Shown one piece after another: positions 16,258 through 22,349 of a DNA stretch of 35,356 bases; positions within the stretch are counted from its first letter, which is position 1; each line of letters starts with the position of its first letter. The DNA lies in assembly GCA_948467675.1 (NCBI GenBank), contig CAOKFI010000028.1:1-35356 (forward strand), given 5' to 3'. The notes below the pieces were generated by a model. That model was not told the DNA's origin, ran no database searches, and saw only the letters and a program-made list of their open reading frames with translations. Both the position numbers and the translations under genes were made by a program. The DNA is from an uncultured Porphyromonadaceae bacterium. Lineage in GTDB: Bacteria; Bacteroidota; Bacteroidia; Bacteroidales; Muribaculaceae.

Positions 16258-17151
16258 TCAACGCGGCAGCAACCGCACGATCGCCGGACGCATAAGAGGA
16301 GCTACCGAATCGTAAGGCAGCACCACCGAAGGCATACCGGCAGCATAGCACGCTATCTCATACTGCTGGTATGTGACATGCACACCATCAGCCATAAACT
16401 CCGGAGCACACGACGGCAGCGGCAGTGTATCGGGATCGATCAGCAGAACATCGCGCAGAGTCATATCGCCATCCCCATCGGTCTCCGTCGTGAAATACTG
16501 GGTCCACAAAGCACGGCGGATCATCGCCCTCAGATCATCCGTAGCCGAAGGCTCTATAGAGTTGGCAAACGTCAGCGCCTCACCGCTCATACGGTTGAAC
16601 GTCTGACCTAAGCCAGCCGCACCGCCGTGGGCACCGCCCTGATACACATATCCAGAATATGAATACGTAAGCAGGCTGTCGCTCACGAACACAGGCCTGA
16701 AACGACACTCGAACTCATACGACACCCGTATGCTGTCACGCTCGAAATCCTCGAAATCGCCACGGGCCATCGCCATAAGCGCACTCGCCGTAGCATTGGC
16801 CAGCGTCTGGCCGTCGGCAATCTCCGCAGCCGTCGGCACGAACAGAGGCACACCGCTGGAACCGGAAGCAAACGAGAGGCGTGTGGCCACCCACGCACGG
16901 GCGCTGTCCGTACATGCAGTCTCGCCGTCATCCGGATAAAGTCCCGAGATCTTCACCGTAGCCCTGCAGCCGCCGAGCATCAATGAATCCGAACAGCCCA
17001 CCGAATCGGTAAGGAACACAACAGCACCTCCGGCACTCTCCGCCGAAACATCGGCAGCGCCACCCGCATTTCCGCGGCCACCGCACGAAACCATACCGGC
17101 CGTCAGAGCCGCAACAACGGGCGCCAGCGCCCTCCACATAGTCCTTTTCAT
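16258..17151 (-). CDS. Lipoprotein with RsiV/DUF3298-like domain
   Basis: This 297-residue protein has a lipoprotein signal (MKRTMWRALAPVVAALTAGMVSC, Cys23), so it should be anchored in a membrane facing the periplasm. Residues about 130-290 resemble the DUF3298/RsiV family: FECRFRPVFVSDSLLTYSYSG, GYVYQGGAHGG, TFNRMSGEALTFANSI, then CAPEFMADGVHVTYQQYEIACYAAGMPSVVLPYD near the end. In Bacillus the domain occurs in the anti-sigma factor RsiV, which binds lysozyme; here there is no cytoplasmic anti-sigma part, so the biochemical role is unknown. It is flanked on both sides by arrays of the same hairpin repeat. A -7 element lies about 23 bases upstream. Confidence 0.8.
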   Translation of the reverse strand: MKRTMWRALAPVVAALTAGMVSCGGRGNAGGAADVSAESAGGAVVFLTDSVGCSDSLMLGGCRATVKISGLYPDDGETACTDSARAWVATRLSFASGSSGVPLFVPTAAEIADGQTLANATASALMAMARGDFEDFERDSIRVSYEFECRFRPVFVSDSLLTYSYSGYVYQGGAHGGAAGLGQTFNRMSGEALTFANSIEPSATDDLRAMIRRALWTQYFTTETDGDGDMTLRDVLLIDPDTLPLPSCAPEFMADGVHVTYQQYEIACYAAGMPSVVLPYDSVAPLMRPAIVRLLPR

Positions 17152-17173
17152 ATCACAAATTCATTATTTCCCG

Positions 17174-17181
17174 CAAATATA
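17174..17181 (-). promoter_or_regulatory. -7 promoter element for the RsiV-like lipoprotein gene
   Basis: Minus-strand TATATTTG is an exact -7 match. The only -33-like candidate, CTTG at 17199-17202 with 17-nt spacing, lies at the left end of array 2. The leader would be about 17 bases. Confidence 0.5.
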
Positions 17182-17191
17182 ACAAATCCCC

Positions 17192-17661
17192 CACAAAACA
17201 AGCGCATCGGAGTGGCGCGGATCGGAGACCATCGCCCTCAAAACAAGCGCGTCGGAGCGCCGCGGGTCGGAGACCCGCAGCATGCGAAACCCCATGCAGC
17301 AATGCATGGGGAAAACCTCCCCCACAAAACAAGCGCATCGGAGTGGCGCGGATCGGAGACCATCGCCCTCAAAACAAGCGCGTCGGAGCGCCGCGGGTCG
17401 GAGACCCGCAACATGCGAAACCCCATGCAGCAATGCATGGGGATGCCACCTCCCCCACAAACAAACGCATCAGAGTAACCGCGGGTCGGAGACCCGCAGC
17501 ATGTGAAACCCCATGCAGTCATGCATGGGGAAAGCCTCCCTCCCCACAAACAAACGCATCAGAGTAACCGCGGGTCGGAGACCCGCAGCATGCGAAACCC
17601 CATGCAGCAATGCATGGGGAAAGCCATCGCCCCCACAAACAAGCGCATCGGAGATGCGCAG
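17192..17661. repeat. Hairpin repeat array 2
   Basis: Same orientation and structure as the array at 15835-16251: H1 hairpins start at 17262, 17393, 17481 and 17570, each followed by an H2 hairpin; two short units with broken H1 (GCGGATC-GGA-GACCATC) precede the first two. Bases 17193-17312 are repeated at 17324-17443 with one substitution, a recent 131-bp tandem duplication. The right end is again a lone closing hairpin, GCGCATC-GGA-GATGCGC (17643-17659), followed by CAGGAA as in array 1. Confidence 0.92.
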
Positions 17662-17680
17662 GAACCCCGCGTTCACCCAC

Positions 17681-17741
17681 ATCCACCAGATGGGCATACT
17701 TGAGAGCGGTCCGAACACAGAATCACTTTTGAAATAGACAT
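17681..17741 (+). pseudogene. Remnant 3' end of a second KilA-N gene (left copy of 61-bp direct repeat)
   Basis: These 61 bases match 18538-18598 with two substitutions. They encode the last residues of the KilA-N protein (IHQMGILESGPNTESLLK and stop) plus seven bases, with nothing of the rest of that gene upstream: array 2 ends only 20 bases before. It is best read as the tail of an earlier tandem KilA-N copy whose body was lost or replaced. It also supplies the -33 element of the promoter for the intact gene. Confidence 0.85.
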
Positions 17742-17759
17742 CCAAATTAGTTATCTTTG
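17728..17759 (+). promoter_or_regulatory. Promoter of the KilA-N gene
   Basis: -33 element TTTG (17728-17731), exact 20-nt spacer, -7 element TATCTTTG (17752-17759). The -33 element is inside the duplicated KilA-N 3' end. The transcript would begin about 19 bases before the ATG at 17785. Confidence 0.75.
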
Positions 17760-17784
17760 CATTATACCAATCGCAACAACTATC

Positions 17785-18594
17785 ATGGCAAAAATTATAG
17801 TGCAAAATACCGATATAACCATTATCAATGTAAATGGCGAGGATTATGTGTCTATTACCGATCTGGCACGACACAAAAGCGATGATCCGACTGCCGTCAT
17901 TGGAAATTGGATGAGAAACCGTAATACCATTGAGTTTCTGGGTATTTGGGAAAGCCTATACAACCCCGATTTTAAACACCTCGAATTCGAGGTGTTTAGA
18001 AAGGAAGCCGGATTAAATGCATTCACCCTTTCGCCTAAGAAATGGATTGAAACAACCAATGCCATCGGATTAACATCAAAATCAGGACGTTATGGCGGAA
18101 CATTTGCCCATAAAGATATAGCTTTCAAATTTGCAAGTTGGATTTCTGTCGAGTTTGAACTATACATAGTCAAAGAGTTTCAGAGACTTAAAGCGGAAGA
18201 ACAAAAAGCATTGGGATGGTCTGCAAAGCGCGAATTATCAAAAATAAATTACCGAATACATACTGATGCCATTAAACATACACTTATCCCCTCTGAAATC
18301 CAGCCAAAACAAGCAAGTATAATTTATGCCAATGAAGCCGACATCCTTAATATGGCCATGTTCGGTATGACAGCAAAACAATGGAAAGAAGCACATCCTG
18401 ATCTAAAAGGCAACATAAGAGACTATGCTTCGATAAATGAACTTATATGCCTGTCAAATATGGAGAACATAAATGCACTGCTTATTCAGCAAAATATACC
18501 TCAGTCCGAACGACTTGTGCAACTGAATAAAATTGCCATCCACCAAATGGGCATACTTGAGAGCGGTCCGAACACAGAATCGCTTTTGAAATAG
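17785..18594 (+). CDS. KilA-N domain protein
   Basis: This 269-residue cytoplasmic protein has an N-terminal KilA-N domain (residues about 8-115): EDYVSITDLARHKSDDPTAV, NWMRNRNTIEFLGIWESLYNP, and the closing GRYGGTFAHKDIAFKFASWISVEFELYIVKEFQ, which is characteristic. KilA-N is a DNA-binding module of phage, plasmid and large-virus proteins. The C-terminal half (residues 130-269) is helical and not assigned. The gene is clearly richer in A+T than its neighbours, indicating acquisition from outside. It is bracketed by 61-bp direct repeats of its own 3' end, and lies next to a hairpin array. Its role may be regulatory or tied to a mobile element. Confidence 0.9.
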   Translation: MAKIIVQNTDITIINVNGEDYVSITDLARHKSDDPTAVIGNWMRNRNTIEFLGIWESLYNPDFKHLEFEVFRKEAGLNAFTLSPKKWIETTNAIGLTSKSGRYGGTFAHKDIAFKFASWISVEFELYIVKEFQRLKAEEQKALGWSAKRELSKINYRIHTDAIKHTLIPSEIQPKQASIIYANEADILNMAMFGMTAKQWKEAHPDLKGNIRDYASINELICLSNMENINALLIQQNIPQSERLVQLNKIAIHQMGILESGPNTESLLK

Positions 18595-18598
18595 ACAT
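18538..18598 (+). repeat. Right copy of 61-bp direct repeat around the KilA-N gene
   Basis: This matches 17681-17741 with two substitutions over 61 bases. It covers the last 18 codons and the stop of the KilA-N gene and seven bases beyond. Recombination between the copies would remove an 857-bp circle holding the promoter's -7 element and the gene, leaving one repeat. Confidence 0.9.
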
Positions 18599-18612
18599 AT
18601 CGGTTACTTTTA

Positions 18613-18644
18613 TTTGTTATCACGCAACCGATTCGCTAATTTTG
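18613..18644 (+). promoter_or_regulatory. Promoter of the patB-aroA operon
   Basis: -33 TTTG (18613-18616), 20-nt spacer, -7 TAATTTTG (18637-18644): an exact consensus match. The transcript start is predicted near 18651, which favours the ATG at 18667 over the one at 18655 for the first gene. Confidence 0.8.
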
Positions 18645-18666
18645 CACACACCAAATGCGCGCAGAT

Positions 18667-19848
18667 ATGGTAAAATACGATTTCGACAGTGTGATAGACC
18701 GAAGGGGCACGGGCGCTATCAAATGCGATTGCCTGCAGGAATGGTTCGGATGTACCGACCTCACTCCCCTATGGATAGCCGACATGGACTTCGCCGTGTG
18801 TCCAGACATAACCGACGCCCTGCGTCAACGCCTCGACCACCCGGTGCTCGGCTACTGTTCCGCTCCCGACAGCTACTGGGAGTCTATAACCGGATGGCTC
18901 CGACGGCGCCACGCCCTCGACGTGAAACGCGAGGAACTGACATTCGTGGCCGGAGTCGTGGCCGGTATCGCATTCGCCGTCAACTATTTCAGCCGTGAAG
19001 GCGACAAGATCCTCATCCAGCCGCCGGTCTACCATCCTTTCCGTCAGGTCATCGAGGGAAACAAGCGCCAGGTGCTTGCCAACCCGCTTCTGCGCGATGA
19101 AGCCACCGGCCATTACTCCATGAATATCGACGAACTGGAACGCCTCATGGAAGAGGAGCGCCCGCGCATGATGATACTCTGCAACCCCCACAACCCCATA
19201 GGACTGCAGTGGGATACCGAGACCCTGCGGCGCGTAGCCTCCGCCGCACGCCGCGCAGGCTGCATAGTGGTCTCCGACGAGATCCACGGCGATCTCATGC
19301 TCTACGGACGGCCCCACATCCCGTTTGCATCGGTCAGCGACGACGCTGCTGCCGTGTCCGTATCGCTCGGAGCTCCGTCGAAGACATTCAACATTCCCGG
19401 CATGTGCAGCTCCTGGATGTTCGTGCGCAACCCGCAGCTGCGCGAGCCGTTCTTCGGATGGCTCGAGGCCAACCACTTCTGCGAACCGCCGCTCGGCGCC
19501 ATCGTAGCCACCGACGCCGCCTACCACCATGGCGAGGAATGGCTTTCGCAACTCATACCTTATATAGAAGGCAATATAGCCGCCGTAGAGGAATTTTTCG
19601 CACGCGAGCTGCCACAGGTACACCCTGTCCGTCCCGAAGCGTCATTCCTCGTATGGCTCGACTGCCGCGCCCTGGGCTACACCCAGCAGGAACTGATCGA
19701 CCGTCTGCTTCACAAAGCACGCGTAGCCCTCAACGACGGCACCATGTTCGGACAGCAGGGCGAAGGATTCATGCGCCTCAACGTAGCCATGCCGCGCGCC
19801 GCTCTCCTTAAAGCACTCTCGGCACTCCCCGCCGCTCTCAAACAATGA
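18667..19848 (+). CDS. MalY/PatB-type pyridoxal-phosphate aminotransferase (probable cystathionine beta-lyase)
   Basis: This 393-residue PLP fold-type I enzyme is of the MalY/PatB branch, which usually has C-S beta-lyase activity on cystathionine or cysteine. Seen: start MVKYDFDSVIDRRGTGAIKCD (typical of PatB), PLWIADMDFAVCPDI, the substrate-loop HNPIGLQW, SDEIHGDLMLYG with the conserved Asp, and the PLP lysine Lys239 in LGAPSKTFNIPGM. The ATG at 18667 is preferred because the predicted transcript starts near 18651. It is seven bases upstream of aroA and apparently co-transcribed with it. An aminotransferase role cannot be excluded. Confidence 0.9.
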   Translation: MVKYDFDSVIDRRGTGAIKCDCLQEWFGCTDLTPLWIADMDFAVCPDITDALRQRLDHPVLGYCSAPDSYWESITGWLRRRHALDVKREELTFVAGVVAGIAFAVNYFSREGDKILIQPPVYHPFRQVIEGNKRQVLANPLLRDEATGHYSMNIDELERLMEEERPRMMILCNPHNPIGLQWDTETLRRVASAARRAGCIVVSDEIHGDLMLYGRPHIPFASVSDDAAAVSVSLGAPSKTFNIPGMCSSWMFVRNPQLREPFFGWLEANHFCEPPLGAIVATDAAYHHGEEWLSQLIPYIEGNIAAVEEFFARELPQVHPVRPEASFLVWLDCRALGYTQQELIDRLLHKARVALNDGTMFGQQGEGFMRLNVAMPRAALLKALSALPAALKQ

Positions 19849-19855
19849 CACTGCG

Positions 19856-21088
19856 ATGAACTACAAGATATACCCTCCCGAGGAACTGATCGAGACCGAG
19901 ATCACCCTGCCGCTGTCGAAAAGCATTTCGAACCGCGCGCTCATACTCGATGCCCTCACTCCCGGCTCACCGGCACATCCCGCAGTAGCCAAGTGCGACG
20001 ATACCGACGTGATGATCGGCGCACTCGCCGACCCTACTGCCGACCGCATCGACATAGGCGCCGCCGGCACCGCCATGCGATTCCTCACTGCCCTGATGGC
20101 AGCCACCCCGGAGCGGACAGTGACCATAGACGGCACTGAACGCATGCGGCAGCGCCCCATAGGTCCGCTGGTTGATGCCCTGCGCTCGCTCGGAGCCGAC
20201 ATAGACTATGCCGGTGAGGAAGGATTCCCGCCGCTGGCCATCCGCGGACGCCGTCTGCACGGCGGAGCCATAGCCATAGACGGATCGGTAAGCTCGCAGT
20301 ACATATCGGCTCTGCTCATGATCGCTCCCGTCATGGAACAGGGACTCACGCTCACGCTCGAAGGCGACGTGACCTCGCGCCCCTACATCGACATGACCGT
20401 CGGCATGATGCGCGAACGCGGAGCCGAAGTCGATACCACCCCGACAAGCGTCAGAGTGGCTCCCGGCACCTACACCCCGGCATCCGAAAGCGTCGAGGCC
20501 GACTGGAGCGCCGCTTCGTACTGGTTCGAGATCGCGGCGCTATCGTCGGGATTCATCACTCTCCGCGGACTCAGGCCCGACAGCCGGCAGGGCGATGCCG
20601 GCATAGCCCGACTGATGGAAGTGACCGGCCTCACCCACGAATGGCAGGAAGACGGAGCCCTCGAACTGCTTCCGACACCCGATCCGGGAGCACGTCTCAT
20701 AGCCGACCTCAGCGGTACCCCCGACATAGCCCAGACTCTGGCCGTGACATGCTGTCTGCTGTCGATCCCGTTCCGGTTCGGCGGTCTCGGCAACCTCCGC
20801 ATCAAGGAGACCGACCGCCTCCAGGCTCTCGCCGACGAACTCTTAAAGATGGGCTATCCCATAGTGATCGAGGACGACAGCGTGATATTCTGGGACGGAC
20901 GCCGCTATCCGGTGTACGAAGCACCGGCAGTCGACACCTATTGCGACCACCGCATGGCCATGGCATTCGCCCCCGCCGCCCTTTATATGCCAGGACTGCA
21001 GATCAACGACATCGAAGTCGTGACCAAATCGTATCCCGGATTCTGGGATGACCTGCGCCACGCCGGATTCACCATTGAGGAAGCCTGA
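19856..21088 (+). CDS. aroA: 3-phosphoshikimate 1-carboxyvinyltransferase (EPSP synthase)
   Basis: This 410-residue cytosolic enzyme adds the enolpyruvyl group to shikimate-3-phosphate in aromatic amino acid synthesis. Seen in order: LPLSKSISNRALILDAL, AKCDDTDVM, GAAGTAMRFLTALM, RMRQRPIGPLVDALRSLGAD, SSQYISALLMIAPVM, VEADWSAASYWFEI, NLRIKETDRLQALADEL and TYCDHRMAMAFAPAAL. These cover the substrate-binding lysine, arginine and aspartate residues. It is slightly shorter than the E. coli enzyme, as is usual in Bacteroidota. Its stop overlaps the next start as TGATG. Confidence 0.97.
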   Translation: MNYKIYPPEELIETEITLPLSKSISNRALILDALTPGSPAHPAVAKCDDTDVMIGALADPTADRIDIGAAGTAMRFLTALMAATPERTVTIDGTERMRQRPIGPLVDALRSLGADIDYAGEEGFPPLAIRGRRLHGGAIAIDGSVSSQYISALLMIAPVMEQGLTLTLEGDVTSRPYIDMTVGMMRERGAEVDTTPTSVRVAPGTYTPASESVEADWSAASYWFEIAALSSGFITLRGLRPDSRQGDAGIARLMEVTGLTHEWQEDGALELLPTPDPGARLIADLSGTPDIAQTLAVTCCLLSIPFRFGGLGNLRIKETDRLQALADELLKMGYPIVIEDDSVIFWDGRRYPVYEAPAVDTYCDHRMAMAFAPAALYMPGLQINDIEVVTKSYPGFWDDLRHAGFTIEEA

Positions 21089-21504
21089 TGACCGTATTCT
21101 TCATCATACTCGCAGCTCTCGCCGCAGCCGGAATGGCACTCTATGCGCACCATCGGCTGACAGGCGGCTACGGATCCGGCGACTCCGCTACGGAGACCGT
21201 TCCAGCCGAAGAATCAGCCCCGGAGGTATGCTGCGGCACACACGCCATATGCGAGAAAGGGCTGCCGCCGGCAAAGCCGGTGTATTTCGACGACGAGGAA
21301 CTCGACCGCTTCGCAGGCCGGGCGGCCGACAGCTATACCTCGGACGAAACCGACGAGTTCCGCGACGTAATGCTTACGCTGCTGCCCGCCGACGTGATGC
21401 CATGGACCCAGAGCATAGAGATGCGCGGCATACTCCTGCCGGAACAACTCCGCGACGAGCTGCTTATGCTCATATCCGATCCGACACCAGCCTCTGCCCC
21501 ATGA
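21088..21504 (+). CDS. Small membrane-anchored protein with CCG-H-C motif, function unknown
   Basis: The 138-residue protein has an N-terminal membrane helix (FFIILAALAAAGMALYA, residues 3-19), a short acidic linker, then EVCCGTHAICEKG (residues about 47-59). The rest is acidic (DDEELDRFAGRAADSYTSDETDEFRDVM) and ends EMRGILLPEQLRDELLMLI. Homologues in Bacteroidota that I recall share the CCGxHxxCE pattern and are sometimes labelled phospholipase, for which I see no catalytic evidence. The cysteines and histidine could bind a metal, which would fit the metal ABC permease gene overlapping its 3' end by four bases (inference). Confidence 0.75.
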   Translation: MTVFFIILAALAAAGMALYAHHRLTGGYGSGDSATETVPAEESAPEVCCGTHAICEKGLPPAKPVYFDDEELDRFAGRAADSYTSDETDEFRDVMLTLLPADVMPWTQSIEMRGILLPEQLRDELLMLISDPTPASAP

Positions 21505-22322
21505 CATCGCTCCTGCAATATACTTTCTTCCAGAACGCGCTCGCCGGCATAGCCATAATAAGCATCGCCGCCGGGCTTATAGGCACTTATATAATATCGC
21601 GCCGCATGGTATCGCTGTGCGGAGGCGTGACCCACGCCTGTTTCGGCGGTCTTGGTCTTGGCTACTGGCTCGGAATCAACCCGGTAGTCATGGCGGCACT
21701 GTTTGCCGTCGGGTCATCGGCCTCGGTGGAGTGGATCTCCTCACGCGGCCGTGTCCGCGAAGACTCGGCGATAGCCGTGGTCTGGGCTCTCGGCATGGCC
21801 GTGGGCGTGCTGTTCGTATTCCTGTCGCCCGGATATGTGCCTGAGCTTAACGCATTCCTGTTCGGCAACCTCCTTACCATCACCAGTTCCGATCTGTGGG
21901 CATTCGCCATCTACACCGCAGTGCTGCTGATATTTTTCGGTTTTAACTTCCGCTATATCGTGGCCTGCGCGTTCGACCGCGACTTCGCTCAGGTAAGCGG
22001 CCTGCCTGTACGGTTCATCAACTACACCATGACAGCGCTTGTGGCTGTGTGCATAGTACTGACTATCAGACTTGTCGGCATCATGCTGCTCATGGCCATG
22101 CTGACACTGCCGCAGATGGTGGCCGAAACATTCTGCCGACGCTTCGGCCGCATGGCCGCAGTCTCGGTGGCGGTCTCGATGATCACCGGAATCGGAGGCC
22201 TCGCCCTCGCCGCAGTAATCGACGTGCCGTGCGCCGCCATCATAGTGCTCCTGCAGGTCGCCGTCTACGCTGTAGCCGCCGCCAGCCGTCACATCTCCGC
22301 CAGCCGTCCGGCACGACAATAA
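21501..22322 (+). CDS. Metal ABC transporter permease, ZnuB/TroC family
   Basis: This 273-residue integral membrane protein has seven to eight hydrophobic segments. The start at 21501 gives MTSLLQYTFFQNALAGIAIISIAAGLIGTYI and an ATGA overlap with the previous gene; the open frame continues upstream, but only as an aroA shadow. Family marks: IISRRMVSLCGGVTHACFGGLGLGYWLG near residues 34-60 and VRFINYTMTALVAVCIVLTIRLVGIMLLMAMLTLPQMVA. The family moves zinc, manganese or iron. No ATPase or binding-protein gene lies in the window, so partners must be encoded elsewhere. The gene precedes porW by 27 bases. Confidence 0.9.
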   Translation: MTSLLQYTFFQNALAGIAIISIAAGLIGTYIISRRMVSLCGGVTHACFGGLGLGYWLGINPVVMAALFAVGSSASVEWISSRGRVREDSAIAVVWALGMAVGVLFVFLSPGYVPELNAFLFGNLLTITSSDLWAFAIYTAVLLIFFGFNFRYIVACAFDRDFAQVSGLPVRFINYTMTALVAVCIVLTIRLVGIMLLMAMLTLPQMVAETFCRRFGRMAAVSVAVSMITGIGGLALAAVIDVPCAAIIVLLQVAVYAVAAASRHISASRPARQ

Positions 22323-22349
22323 AACATACCGCAAAACCGTTATCACAGA

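Noticed and set aside
15758-16315. Open frames through the hairpin arrays (also 16111-16611, 17238-17549 and 17513-17737), resembling small repetitive proteins
   Set aside because: They arise because the repeat units lack stops in several frames on both strands. They have no own starts or promoters and their translations simply mirror the 85-89 bp repeat.
15835-17661. CRISPR array
   Set aside because: The whole unit is repeated, with no unique spacers between short identical repeats, and there are no cas genes; the period is irregular (85-89 and 131 bp).
21048-21500. N-terminal extension of the metal permease in the same frame
   Set aside because: The extra sequence is an arginine-rich shadow of aroA and the small membrane protein gene; the ATGA overlap at 21501 gives the normal family start.
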